The notes under the pieces are model-generated. The model saw only the letters and a program-made list of their open reading frames with translations, ran no database searches and had not been told where the DNA came from. From positions 34,120 to 79,021 of the forward strand of contig JAPPNJ010000144.1 of assembly GCA_028818705.1 (NCBI GenBank): a DNA stretch of 44,902 bases. Reading direction: 5' to 3'. Position numbers and translations under genes: made by a program. The first letter of the stretch is position 1, and each line of letters begins with the position of its first letter. Origin of the DNA: Candidatus Poribacteria bacterium (GTDB taxonomy: Bacteria > Poribacteria > WGA-4E > WGA-3G). Shown in pieces: positions 17,521 through 25,698 of this stretch.

Positions 17521-18540
17521 ATGTCAAAAACATATCGCGTTGGCTTCGCGTCCCTCGTACATGACCATGTATGGGGTGAACTTCGTCATTGGAAGGCACA
17601 TCCGAACGTTGAAATCGTCGCCGCAGGCGATGTCAATGCGGAACTGCGCACACAATTCAGCGCGGAAACTGGTGTTGAGCAGGTCTACGATTCTTGGCAA
17701 GAGATGTTGGCGAATGAAGAATTGGACATTGTCCAAGCGGCATCAGAGAACAACGTCGGTGCTGACATTGTTGAGGTTGCAGCTGCGAAAGGTTGTCATG
17801 TCGTATCTGAGAAACCGATGGCGGCGCGGCTCTCACAAGCGGATCGGATGCTTGCCGCGGCGGAGAGTGCCGGTACCCAACTCATGGTGAATTGGCCCAC
17901 GGCGTGGAGTCCTGCCCTCAATACCGCAATGAAACTCATCAAAGAGGGAGCCATCGGAGACATTTTCTATTTCAAATGGCGTTCTGCACACAACGGACCA
18001 ATGGAGATCGGATGTTCCCGCTACTTCTACGAGTGGCTCTACGATGAAGAGAAGAATGGTGCAGGTGCTTTGATGGATTACTGCTGTTATTGCGCTGATA
18101 TGTGTGCATACCTCCTCGGTTTGCCACAACAGGTGACAGCGTTCCGTGGAACCTTCGTCAAGGACTACCCAATTCCCGACGATAATGCCGTCATTGTCAT
18201 GAAATACGGGAACGCCTTCGGCATCACGGAAGCGTCTTGGACCCAAAAGGTCGGCTATATTACGCCGAACCCGGTGGTTTATGGGACTGAAGGGGCATTG
18301 ATGGTAGACGGCAACGAAGTCCACCTTCATCCAGCAGGTGATGATGCCAAAGTCGTAACCCCTGAACCACTTCCAGAGGGTAAACGCAACGCGGCGGAAT
18401 ATATCATTCACTGCTTAGAAACGGGCGAACCGATCGAAGGGCTGTGCAATGCCAAAGTGAGTCGGGATGCACAAGCGATCCTCGAAGCCGGTTTGGTGTC
18501 GGCAGATAGCGGACAAGTCGTGAACTTGCCGATGTCATAG
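17521..18540 (+). CDS. Gfo/Idh/MocA family NAD(P)-dependent oxidoreductase
   Basis: A 339-residue oxidoreductase of the glucose-fructose oxidoreductase/inositol dehydrogenase/MocA type. The N-terminal Rossmann half reads YRVGFASLVHDHVWGEL, an unusual form with the classical GxGxxG replaced. It is followed by VEIVAAGDVNAEL and VQAASENNVGADIVEVAAAK. The family's EKP motif is present in HVVSEKPMA (Glu97-Pro99). The C-terminal sheet region runs from GDIFYFKWRS to the end. The ribosome site is AGGAGG seven bases upstream. Position between the MDR dehydrogenase and the isomerase/epimerase supports a role in sugar or cyclitol oxidation. The substrate is not identified. Confidence 0.9.
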   Translation: MSKTYRVGFASLVHDHVWGELRHWKAHPNVEIVAAGDVNAELRTQFSAETGVEQVYDSWQEMLANEELDIVQAASENNVGADIVEVAAAKGCHVVSEKPMAARLSQADRMLAAAESAGTQLMVNWPTAWSPALNTAMKLIKEGAIGDIFYFKWRSAHNGPMEIGCSRYFYEWLYDEEKNGAGALMDYCCYCADMCAYLLGLPQQVTAFRGTFVKDYPIPDDNAVIVMKYGNAFGITEASWTQKVGYITPNPVVYGTEGALMVDGNEVHLHPAGDDAKVVTPEPLPEGKRNAAEYIIHCLETGEPIEGLCNAKVSRDAQAILEAGLVSADSGQVVNLPMS

Positions 18541-18548
18541 AAGATGAT

Positions 18549-18571
18549 AGGCACAATTTGAAATCGTGCCT
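18549..18571. repeat. 23-bp near-perfect palindrome upstream of the isomerase gene
   Basis: Arms AGGCACAATTT (18549-18559) and AAATCGTGCCT (18561-18571) pair with one mismatch around a central G. It sits between the Gfo/Idh/MocA stop and the AGGAGG of the next gene. It matches the style of the palindromes at 17455, 20416 and 21950, though the stem sequence differs. Confidence 0.7.
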
Positions 18572-18591
18572 ACGGAACTTTAGGAGGATTT

Positions 18592-19353
18592 ATGAGCGAT
18601 AGAATCCCGATTGCATTACAACTGTATTCCGTCAGAGACGATTGCGCTGGCGACTTATCTTTAACGCTCCAAGCCGTCGCACAGATGGGCTATGAAGGTG
18701 TTGAGTTTGCTGGTTACTATGACCGAACTGCCCAAGAATTACGCGATATGTGTGATGATCTCGGACTAAAAGTCGCCGGTACACATACTGGAATGGACAC
18801 ACTTCTCGGCGACGAACTCGCCAAAACAGTCGAGTTCAACCAGATTCTTGGCAATCCCTATCTAATTGTACCGGGATTATCTGAAGAGTACCGAGGTTCT
18901 CAGCAGGCATGGCGCGACACAGCGAAACTCTTCAATGGCATCGCTGAAAAAATCGCTGATCAAGGGATGTTTACTGGGTACCACAACCACACCGGCGAAT
19001 TTGAGCCGCTGGAAGGTGGCTTACCGTGGGATACGTTCGGTAGTAACACCCGCGACGATGTTGTGATGCAGATTGACATCGGTCATGCCCTTCGCGCCGG
19101 TGCCGACCCTGTATCGTATATTGAGCGCTACCCTGGCAGATCGAAACTCGTACATATTAAAGAGTATTCTGCCACGAATGATAAGGCAAACGTCGGTGAA
19201 GGCGATGTCCCGTGGGATGCCGTGTTCCATGCCTGTGAAACCGTCGGTGGTACCGAATGGTACATCGTTGAGCAAGAAACTTATGCCTATCCGCCGATTG
19301 AATGTGCTGAACGTTGCATTGACAGTCTACGAAAAATGGGGAAAATTTCTTAA
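18592..19353 (+). CDS. Sugar phosphate isomerase/epimerase (xylose isomerase-like TIM barrel)
   Basis: A 253-residue TIM-barrel protein of the AP-endonuclease-2/xylose isomerase-like family. Motifs: ALQLYSVRDDC (8-18), GYEGVEFAGYY, YHNHTGEFEPL (His131, Glu137 region), QIDIGHALRAGAD (Asp162, His165), LVHIKEYS (His188) and WYIVEQE (Glu227). These are the usual metal and substrate residues of the family. Members isomerise or epimerise sugars, or act in inositol breakdown. Which reaction applies here cannot be read from the sequence. It is preceded by a strong AGGAGG ribosome site and closes the dehydrogenase/Gfo/isomerase group. Confidence 0.9.
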   Translation: MSDRIPIALQLYSVRDDCAGDLSLTLQAVAQMGYEGVEFAGYYDRTAQELRDMCDDLGLKVAGTHTGMDTLLGDELAKTVEFNQILGNPYLIVPGLSEEYRGSQQAWRDTAKLFNGIAEKIADQGMFTGYHNHTGEFEPLEGGLPWDTFGSNTRDDVVMQIDIGHALRAGADPVSYIERYPGRSKLVHIKEYSATNDKANVGEGDVPWDAVFHACETVGGTEWYIVEQETYAYPPIECAERCIDSLRKMGKIS

Positions 19354-19435
19354 TTTTCCTTGCGGTTCGTTGAGGCGGGTGAGGTATTGAAAGTACCTTC
19401 CCGTAGACCGGCTTTCCAAATGTAAAGCATTCTGC

Positions 19436-19455
19436 GCAAGCCTCTATAGGCTTGC
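19436..19455. repeat. Hairpin in the gap before the methyltransferase
   Basis: Perfect 8-bp stem GCAAGCCT (19436-19443) with AGGCTTGC (19448-19455), loop CTAT. No T-run follows, so it is not a standard terminator. The rest of the gap 19354-19621 shows no convincing gene. Confidence 0.6.
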
Positions 19456-19621
19456 GGGACAATGCGAAGCAAAATTAATGTAAGGCTAAGACAAATTTTG
19501 CCCGTAAATCAGAATCAAAATCAACGGTATGAAGTCCGTATGGACTTCCTCGGGGCAAAATTTCCATTTAAGGCATAATTTCGTTTCAAGCTGCGCGCTT
19601 TTTATGCTAAAATCCAAAAAT

Positions 19622-20362
19622 ATGTTGACACTGAAAGGACAGCGACCTACCAGTCGTTCCGATAGTGTTGAAACAGATCTTTTGCTCTGGTGGGAAGATT
19701 TCTATCTTCCCATTTTCGAGTACATCCTGCCGAAGATGGGGGAATTAAAAGGGAAAAAGGTTCTTGAACTCGGTACTGGTACAGGCGGCACCGCGACGCT
19801 GCTGGCGAAACGCGGTGCAGCTGTCGTCGGCATAGATTTACTTCCCTTCCGACTTGCTGAAGCGAAGGAACGAGCGGCGGAATATGACGTCGCCGAGTCG
19901 GTCAAATTCGCGCTTATGGATGCGATGCATCTCGCCTTTCCAGACAATACCTTCGACTTCATTATCTCGAAATCTGTGTTAGTGTTTACTGAGCACACGC
20001 AAACTGCTCAAGAGTGTTATCGCGTTCTCAAGCCGGGCGGGAAAGCGATCTTCATTGAGAATATGAAATACCATCCGGCAGTGTGGTTCTACCGCAAAGC
20101 GTTTTTGAAATACTCCGGTAAGCTACACTACTTTTCGCTCCGCGATGTTGAAGCAGTCGGTGCTGAATTTGAAAGATTAGAACATCGTGAGTTTCATCTT
20201 TCTTCAGTAAGTGCACTGTTCTGGCAGAAATGCATTTCTATCCCACTGTTGTATAGGTGGACCTTCCTCATTCTCAAGGCGATTGATACATTTCTCCTCA
20301 AATGTCTTCCATTCCTCAAGCGATTCTGCTGGATCACAGCGATGATTTGTCATAAGAATTAG
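19622..20362 (+). CDS. Class I SAM-dependent methyltransferase
   Basis: A 246-residue protein from the chosen start. Motif I is VLELGTGTGG (about 47-56), the acidic residue after beta 2 is in VVGIDLLP (Asp72), motif II is FDFIISKSVLVF and the post-motif region is RVLKPGGKAIFIE, typical of Methyltransf_11-type enzymes. The hydrophobic, basic C-terminus (from about 200) may touch the membrane. The start is uncertain: 19529, 19604 and 19622 are all in frame, none with a good ribosome site. An extended -10-like TGCTAAAAT at 19605-19613 would favour 19622 and a nearly leaderless message. The substrate cannot be predicted, and no neighbour helps. Confidence 0.82.
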   Translation: MLTLKGQRPTSRSDSVETDLLLWWEDFYLPIFEYILPKMGELKGKKVLELGTGTGGTATLLAKRGAAVVGIDLLPFRLAEAKERAAEYDVAESVKFALMDAMHLAFPDNTFDFIISKSVLVFTEHTQTAQECYRVLKPGGKAIFIENMKYHPAVWFYRKAFLKYSGKLHYFSLRDVEAVGAEFERLEHREFHLSSVSALFWQKCISIPLLYRWTFLILKAIDTFLLKCLPFLKRFCWITAMICHKN

Positions 20363-20415
20363 AGTTATAAGGGTTTTCGTAGTATTCTATCCCGTTTGAA
20401 TTTAAGAGTTAGTTT

Positions 20416-20476
20416 GTAGTAGTGCGATTTATCGCACGTCCAAAGGTCAGGAACGGGCAATAAATTGCCCTACTAC
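20416..20476. repeat. Composite intergenic repeat (two hairpins within GTAGTAG/CTACTAC arms)
   Basis: Outer inverted arms GTAGTAG (20416-20422) and CTACTAC (20470-20476). Inside are two hairpins: GTGCGA/TCGCAC (20422-20437) and GGGCAAT/ATTGCCC (20455-20470). The layout is the same as at 21950-22010. It lies in the gap 20363-20649, which holds no gene I can support. Confidence 0.75.
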
Positions 20477-20649
20477 GAACGAAGTTTGCCCTTAATTTGA
20501 AAGCGGACAAAGCGGTGTAAAAGTCGCGAGCAGGGGAAATTGAGGAAACACCCAAGCAAGGGAAACGCCCTATCAAAAACACCCCAAGCAAAAACACTCG
20601 CTCCTACAGGAAGATGAGAATGCAGTGGGGATCCGGCCAGCCAAGTAGG

Positions 20650-21444
20650 CTATCCATATTTCAGCCAGTTATCAAAAAGCGGTTTGAGTCTCGGTGGGAG
20701 ATTGTCCAAAAACGCCGGTTCGTTAAGCCACGCTTGGCTCGTTGGACTTTCTGGATTGGCGGGTTCGTCTGTCGGTGGCGCAACCATAATAGCATAGTGG
20801 AGCGTCTGTCGTTTTGCGTCATTGGGGTTGTAGCCTTTGTGGAGCAGGCTTGAATTGTAAAAAACAATATCGCCTGCTTCGAGTTTCACTACGAGTTGGT
20901 TAGGCATGGCTGCCTTTGGTGTTTGCTGTATGACGGCGCGTTCGGCGTCCGCGAGTTCGCGTCGGTGACTGCCCGGTACGATGTAAAGCGTTTCATCGTC
21001 ATAGAGGGCACCGTTGAGTTGTACGTGACTTCTGAGCCGACCGAGGAGCGTTTCAAGCGGCACTTCTCCATCAGGCGCGGAATCTCGATGCCAGTTGATA
21101 TGATACGGTTTGCGCTCAGAGTTAACAAGAAGGGTACAGAGGTGATACCTTAATCTTTCCCCAATAAGTGCTTTGATAACATCCAGTATCTGTGGGTGTG
21201 CGAGGGCGTCCACGAGTGATTCTTCACGGATGCTTGGGTGAAAAATGTTATTGACACCCCAGATGTCATCACGCTCTCCATCTATGTAGCGCAGGTGATC
21301 GGCGTGTAGACTTTCAACGCGGCACTTGTAGAGTATACGGTCAATGGCGCTTCGGTAGGTTTGGATGTCAGTTTCGGAGAGGGCGCCCTTACGAATGATA
21401 TAGCCGTTTTCAACAAAGGCGTCGGTTTCCGCACGGGTCAACAT
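20650..21444 (-). CDS. Phytanoyl-CoA dioxygenase (PhyH) family protein
   Basis: A 264-residue Fe(II)/2-oxoglutarate-dependent dioxygenase-like protein. It begins with ENGYIIRKGALSETDI, the usual PhyH opening. The iron ligands are His119 and Asp121 in NWHRDSAP and His202 in SLLHKGYN, with a candidate 2-oxoglutarate Arg212 ten residues later. VPGSHRRE (about 156-163) is also typical. The ATG at 21444 has GGAGG eight bases upstream; a GTG at 21459 in the same frame overlaps the previous stop but would place that ribosome site inside the gene. PhyH proteins hydroxylate varied small molecules, and the substrate is unknown. The VOC protein gene lies directly upstream, so the two are probably translated together. 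Confidence 0.9.
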   Translation of the reverse strand: MLTRAETDAFVENGYIIRKGALSETDIQTYRSAIDRILYKCRVESLHADHLRYIDGERDDIWGVNNIFHPSIREESLVDALAHPQILDVIKALIGERLRYHLCTLLVNSERKPYHINWHRDSAPDGEVPLETLLGRLRSHVQLNGALYDDETLYIVPGSHRRELADAERAVIQQTPKAAMPNQLVVKLEAGDIVFYNSSLLHKGYNPNDAKRQTLHYAIMVAPPTDEPANPESPTSQAWLNEPAFLDNLPPRLKPLFDNWLKYG

Positions 21445-21458
21445 TTTGGGTTCCTCCA

Positions 21459-21845
21459 CTAGGTCGGGTTGTCTGGATAGTAGAGGTCATTAAACTCAAT
21501 TTCGTTTCCGTCTGGGTCAAAAATAAAGAAAGCCCGGCATTTTCCGCGCGGATCATCAAAGTCAAATGGACCGCGGGTCCGATAAGGCAAGGAAACGAAT
21601 TGTTCAACAAGTTGTTCAATCCGTTCGGTACTTGTCACAAAGGCAAAGTGCATGGGGCCACCCGCATCGTGTCCAGGACTTCCAACTTCCTTGAGAACAA
21701 GATGTGCGTTCTCTAAGTAGATGTAAAGCTGCCGATTGTTGCGTTCGATGACCTCAAATCCGAGCAGCTCCCGATAAAATTCTGCTGCACGCTCAAGGTT
21801 AGCAACTTTAACAAATACTTCTCCAATACCGTAATAACCTTGCAT
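21459..21845 (-). CDS. VOC (glyoxalase/dioxygenase superfamily) protein
   Basis: A 128-residue protein with the vicinal oxygen chelate fold: VKVANLERAAEFYRELLGFE (13-32), MHFAFVTSTERIEQLVEQF and FFIFDPDGNEIEFND, where Glu of NEIEF is the usual last metal ligand. His66 in PMHFAF is a further likely ligand. Family members include glyoxalase I, extradiol dioxygenases and resistance proteins; the size fits a single-domain pair. The ribosome site GGAGG precedes the ATG by nine bases. The PhyH gene starts 14 nt downstream, suggesting a shared oxidative pathway. Confidence 0.88.
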   Translation of the reverse strand: MQGYYGIGEVFVKVANLERAAEFYRELLGFEVIERNNRQLYIYLENAHLVLKEVGSPGHDAGGPMHFAFVTSTERIEQLVEQFVSLPYRTRGPFDFDDPRGKCRAFFIFDPDGNEIEFNDLYYPDNPT

Positions 21846-21949
21846 TGTGTCCTTCCTCCAATGCTATTCCGTTCTAACCCAAGTTACTACTTACAAGATA
21901 GGCATGCAGACACCTTTTTTATACAGAAGGGTTGATTATCCACAGAGGT

Positions 21950-22010
21950 TTTGTAGCGCAAACTGTTAGTTTGCGTCCTCAGGGCACAATCTAACAGATT
22001 GTGCTACAAA
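21950..22010. repeat. Composite intergenic repeat (two hairpins within TTTGTAGC/GCTACAAA arms)
   Basis: Outer inverted arms TTTGTAGC (21950-21957) and GCTACAAA (22003-22010). Inside are CGCAAACT/AGTTTGCG (21957-21975, loop of three) and GCACAATCT/AGATTGTGC (21984-22004, loop of three). The architecture is the same as at 20416-20476, but the stem sequences are different. Confidence 0.78.
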
Positions 22011-22033
22011 GATGGTAGCTTGAGTTATTCCAT

Positions 22034-22079
22034 AAACAAAAAGGCTCTGGATTCATGAAATCCGGAGCCTTTTTGTTTC
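22034..22079 (-). terminator. Terminator downstream of LamG gene 1
   Basis: A long stem AAACAAAAAGGCTCTGGATT (22034-22053) with AAATCCGGAGCCTTTTTGTTT, one mismatch in the middle, short loop and T-rich flanks on both strands. It lies 14 nt beyond the stop of the minus-strand LamG gene and would work in either direction. Confidence 0.88.
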
Positions 22080-22092
22080 AAATTAATAATCG

Positions 22093-22938
22093 TTAGGGCT
22101 TCTTGATGTGTGCCCATGTGGTGGTGAGTTTGCCTTGCACTTCCACATCAACCGTGCCGAGAAGTGCGCCACCGGCGAGTTCCTCTACTTCGTCTGCACT
22201 GAGCGCACGATCCCAGAAATATATCTCGTCGATCATGCCGTCAATCCAGTTGTCGTTACCGAGATTGCCGCCAACTTGGCGTCCAACACCGATTTCAACG
22301 GGACGATCTGGGAATGTCAACAGCGGTGCCGTAATCGGTCTCGGATTCTGTTGTCCACTTGCGGGAACCTCAGTGCCATCAGTAACGGAAGAGGTTACAT
22401 ACGCCGTGGCTTCCGAACCGTCAGCGACATAAGCGACGTGAACCCACTCTTCTTCTGCGTAAACATCGCCAGTGGCGAACCAACCTTCAGTGCCTTCCCA
22501 GCAGCTACCCCAGGTCATGCTGGTTGCGTTCGTGGTACACATCCGGATCATGAAAAATGCACCCCAACCGACCTTTTCACCTTTGAAGAACATCCCGGCG
22601 TGATCTCTGCCACCGCCTGTCCTGACATTGACCCACAAGGAAACGGAAAAGATGCCGTCTTCTTGTTCAAGGCTTGCGGATGATGGGATTTCGACATACT
22701 GTCCGGTGTTCTCACCGGTCGCTGGATTTGTAGGGTTCTCAAGGTTGAGTGCCATTCCGAATTCGGCGTCTGTAGTGCCGGCACCATTTATGAATTCGCC
22801 GTCGTTATTTCCGATGGAATCGTTCGCTGAGCCGTCGTCAAAGTTCCAAACAGAGACGAGACCGTCTGCAAGCTCGGCGTGACTATTGGTGCCGAGTATC
22901 ATAAGTGCTAAGATGAAAAACAGACCAATTTGCTTCAT
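22093..22938 (-). CDS. Exported LamG-domain protein 1
   Basis: A 281-residue secreted protein: signal peptide about 1-21 (MKQIGLFFILALMILGTNSH, cleavage near SHA), then LADGLVSVWNFDDGSANDSI, the characteristic opening of LamG-like jelly-roll domains. YVEIPSSASLEQEDGIFSVS (about 88-107) and IDEIYFWDRALSADEVEEL (about 242-260) are further LamG signatures. LamG domains bind carbohydrates or proteins, usually with calcium. The last residues read GKLTTTWAHIKKP, similar to the tail of LamG protein 2 and of the two TolB-like proteins. The ribosome site AAGGAG is seven bases upstream. It is a paralog of the next gene, sharing GEKVGWGAFF and TSMTWG. Confidence 0.88.
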   Translation of the reverse strand: MKQIGLFFILALMILGTNSHAELADGLVSVWNFDDGSANDSIGNNDGEFINGAGTTDAEFGMALNLENPTNPATGENTGQYVEIPSSASLEQEDGIFSVSLWVNVRTGGGRDHAGMFFKGEKVGWGAFFMIRMCTTNATSMTWGSCWEGTEGWFATGDVYAEEEWVHVAYVADGSEATAYVTSSVTDGTEVPASGQQNPRPITAPLLTFPDRPVEIGVGRQVGGNLGNDNWIDGMIDEIYFWDRALSADEVEELAGGALLGTVDVEVQGKLTTTWAHIKKP

Positions 22939-23026
22939 GATAAAGCTCCTTATGGTTTTGATCCTAACGTAGCGGATTTGCGATAAGATTTACAAACCCG
23001 TTGTATTTTTAGATTCTCAATTAGAC

Positions 23027-23872
23027 TTAGCGGCGGTTATTGCGGTTGTGATAGGATTTAACCTTCCCCCACGTTGTGGTCATTTTACCTTCTGCTTTGA
23101 CTGCGAGTGCTTTCTCTGGACGTTCCCCCTTCGCGAGTTCGGCAACTTCGTCTTCAGAGAGCGCCCGATCCCAAATGATAACATCGTCAATTATGCCATC
23201 AAGGAACGTATCGTTTCCAGCGTTACCACCGATTTGTCGACCCGCACCGAGTTCCAAGGGACGATCTGGAAAAAGTTCGTAGGGTGCCGAGGAAGCTTTC
23301 GGATTGCCTTGACCACTGGCAGGTATTTCAGGTTTCTTACCATCTCTTGCCACATAAGCTATGGCTTCGTTACCGTCTACTGTCTGACAGACGTAAAGCC
23401 ATGTGTCCGTCTCAATGGCACCATCTGTCGCGAACCAGTTTTCGGCACCACCACTGCATGTTCCCCAGGTCATACTCGTATCATTGGTTGTTACCATCCG
23501 AAAGGTGAAAAATGCACCCCAACCGACCTTTTCGCCTTTCCAAACACCTGAATGGTCCCGCCCCTGTCGGACGAAGAGCCAATAACCGACAGTGAACTCT
23601 TGTTCAATGACCTTCTCAAGAGCGGGGTTAAATTCAATATCCGCACGTGTATCGTCACTGCCATCAACATCCAGTGCCTTACCAAATCTGCCTTTGTCGA
23701 CAATTTTGGCAGCCTTAAAGAGTTCACCGTGTGCCTTACCAATGGAATCTGTTACCTTGCCATCGTCAAAGGTCCAGGCAGCAACAACCCCATCATTTAG
23801 GTCTGCGTTCGCAGACGTTATTATACAAATCGCAAATACAGCGATAGTGAGTGTTGAAATAAACAGTTTCAC
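23027..23872 (-). CDS. Exported LamG-domain protein 2
   Basis: A 281-residue paralog of LamG protein 1, with a signal peptide (about 1-23, cleavage near ANA), the LNDGVVAAWTFDDGKVTDSI opening and the closing IDDVIIWDRALSEDEVAELA. The start is a GTG at 23872 with GGAGGA eight bases upstream; no good ATG is available. The tail reads GKMTTTWGKVK followed by nine mostly polar and basic residues (SYHNRNNRR). The shared core GEKVGWGAFF, TTN-TSMTWG and GNDxFLDGIIDD marks a recent duplication. A promoter lies upstream at 23969-23996. Role: probably binding of extracellular glycans or proteins, inferred from the fold only. Confidence 0.87.
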   Translation of the reverse strand: MKLFISTLTIAVFAICIITSANADLNDGVVAAWTFDDGKVTDSIGKAHGELFKAAKIVDKGRFGKALDVDGSDDTRADIEFNPALEKVIEQEFTVGYWLFVRQGRDHSGVWKGEKVGWGAFFTFRMVTTNDTSMTWGTCSGGAENWFATDGAIETDTWLYVCQTVDGNEAIAYVARDGKKPEIPASGQGNPKASSAPYELFPDRPLELGAGRQIGGNAGNDTFLDGIIDDVIIWDRALSEDEVAELAKGERPEKALAVKAEGKMTTTWGKVKSYHNRNNRR

Positions 23873-23968
23873 TTAAATTATCCTCCACTATAGGTTTTCA
23901 TCAAATAAACACGAATTGATTGCATAGCGAACACCTACAACTATAGCGTCATCTATGCAGTTTATTGC

Positions 23969-23996
23969 ATTATACATAATTTTACTTTTTTTTCAA
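23969..23996 (-). promoter_or_regulatory. Promoter of the LamG genes
   Basis: On the minus strand: TTGAAA (23991-23996), a 16-nt spacer, TATAAT (23969-23974). It is about 95 nt upstream of the GTG start at 23872, in the 140-nt gap after the CRTAC1 gene. Confidence 0.65.
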
Positions 23997-24012
23997 CAAA
24001 AAAATAAAATTC

Positions 24013-25698
24013 TTATTCCGAAGCAATTTTTTCATCTTCAACTGCGATGAACCGTTGGTTCACTGAAAGGTTGGTTGCAGCATCAACAGTGCCACTGGGC
24101 CAACGAATTTCTAACAGATCTATATTTTCAGCATCGTTCAGCCCAAAATGGACACGTAGGTCGCTGAATGCGAGATAACTCCCGCTACTCTTGACGTCCG
24201 CATACTGTGTGTGTTCACCCGCAACAACTTTGATACGCGCACCGATAGCCGAACGGTTGCTTTTCGTACCGATCGCTTTTACCTGTATCCAATTGTTCTG
24301 ATTTCCGCCCTCATTTCTCAACAGGTCGACGGTCTGATTCCAGTTCGTAACAAGGATATCGATGTCGCCGTCATTATCATAGTCGCCAAAAGCGGCGGCG
24401 CGGCTCGTCTTACGCAGTGAGAAGCCTTCTCCCATCTGTGCAGTAACATCCACAAATTGTCCATTGCCTAAATTCCGAAAAAGCAGATTCTGCTGAGGCG
24501 TGGTCGTAGAACGATCGACCTCAGCGATATTGTCCATTGTATGCCCGTTTGCGACGAAAATATCTTTGTATCCATCATTATCGTAATCGAGAAACCCTAT
24601 ACCCCAACCGAGATAACGGTGCGTGTATTCAGCGATACCAGCGGTGATTGTGGTATCAATGAAAAAGTTGTCCCCTTGATTGTGGTAGAGAGTATTGGTC
24701 TCGTTCTGAAAATTGCTGACTGTGATATCCAACTTGCCGTCGTTGTCATAGTCTGCGAAAGCAACACCCATTCCGGCTTCTGCCTTCCCCATATCGCTAC
24801 AACTGACGCCGGAGAGTAGTCCGATTTCTTCAAAGGTGCCGTCCCCCCGGTTCTGAAAAAGAAAGTTAAAATCTTGATCGTTGGCAACATAGATGTCTGG
24901 GTCACCGTCGTTATCAGAGTCTCCAATAGCAACACCGAGACCGTGCGCAGCAGGGACGCTTAATAAACCGCTTTGTTTGGTTAGGTCTGTAAAAGTGCCG
25001 TCTCCATTGTTATGATAAAATAGATCTGGCTGAGGCGGATATGAACTGGGACCACAATAGACAGGGATGTCGTGGCGGTAACACGTTTTGTGTGCGTCAA
25101 GGGTATAGTTGGCGTAGTTACTCACGTAAAGTTCCAAGTGTCCGTCGTTATTAAAATCAGCGAATGCACAACTCGTTCCCCACCCCGTATCTGCGACTTG
25201 CGCAGCTTCAGCGACATCGATGAAAGTGCCGTCTCCGTTGTTCTGATAAAGAACGTTGGATCCACCAAAGTTCGTCAAATAGAGATCCAGATCGCCGTCA
25301 TTATCGTAATCTCCTGTTGTTGCACCAACACCGTAGCCGGTATCTCCAACCCCTGCAATGCGGGTAACATCGGTAAATGAGCCGTCTCCATTGTTTTGAT
25401 AGAGGATGTTCGTAGGTGGTGTGGCGTCCGACTGTTCTCCCTGTGGACGGGCGTTGATAAGGTAGATGTCAAGATACCCGTCGTTATCGTAATCGAAGAA
25501 GCCACCCCCCGATCCGTATTGCTCGTTAAAGAGGCGTTTGCCGCTTTCGCCATCTGTATGCTTGAAGTCAATTCCGGACTCTTCAGCGACTTCAACAAAT
25601 GTGACAGTTTGCCCTGCTAATGGACTGAGCGTGAAGTATGTCAGCACAAAAAGGAGGAATAACTGGATCTTGTCAAAACGGACAACGGCGACAATCAT
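24013..25698 (-). CDS. CRTAC1-type protein: FG-GAP/VCBS repeats with C-terminal ASPIC/UnbV domain
   Basis: A 561-residue exported protein. The N-terminus is hydrophobic (about 11-29, cleavage near LAG). FG-GAP/VCBS blades follow, each with a calcium-binding DxDxDG-like loop: DYDNDGYLDIYLIN, DYDNDGDLDLYLTN, DFNNDGHLELYVSN, DSDNDGDPDIYVAN, DYDNDGKLDITVSN, DYDNDGYKDIFVAN and DYDNDGDIDILVTN, seven in all. The C-terminal about 90 residues (NWIQVKAIGTKSNRSAIGAR, then IRWPSGTVD) are an ASPIC/UnbV domain. Such proteins are extracellular and often paired with TPR proteins, exactly as here. The start overlaps the TPR stop by 4 nt (ATGA). It lacks the TT-x-W tail of the LamG proteins. Function: extracellular binding, details unknown. 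Confidence 0.92.
   Translation of the reverse strand: MIVAVVRFDKIQLFLLFVLTYFTLSPLAGQTVTFVEVAEESGIDFKHTDGESGKRLFNEQYGSGGGFFDYDNDGYLDIYLINARPQGEQSDATPPTNILYQNNGDGSFTDVTRIAGVGDTGYGVGATTGDYDNDGDLDLYLTNFGGSNVLYQNNGDGTFIDVAEAAQVADTGWGTSCAFADFNNDGHLELYVSNYANYTLDAHKTCYRHDIPVYCGPSSYPPQPDLFYHNNGDGTFTDLTKQSGLLSVPAAHGLGVAIGDSDNDGDPDIYVANDQDFNFLFQNRGDGTFEEIGLLSGVSCSDMGKAEAGMGVAFADYDNDGKLDITVSNFQNETNTLYHNQGDNFFIDTTITAGIAEYTHRYLGWGIGFLDYDNDGYKDIFVANGHTMDNIAEVDRSTTTPQQNLLFRNLGNGQFVDVTAQMGEGFSLRKTSRAAAFGDYDNDGDIDILVTNWNQTVDLLRNEGGNQNNWIQVKAIGTKSNRSAIGARIKVVAGEHTQYADVKSSGSYLAFSDLRVHFGLNDAENIDLLEIRWPSGTVDAATNLSVNQRFIAVEDEKIASE

Noticed and set aside
20416..22010. CRISPR array
   Set aside because: The hairpin modules are few, irregularly spaced and have no repeat-spacer structure; no Cas gene is present.
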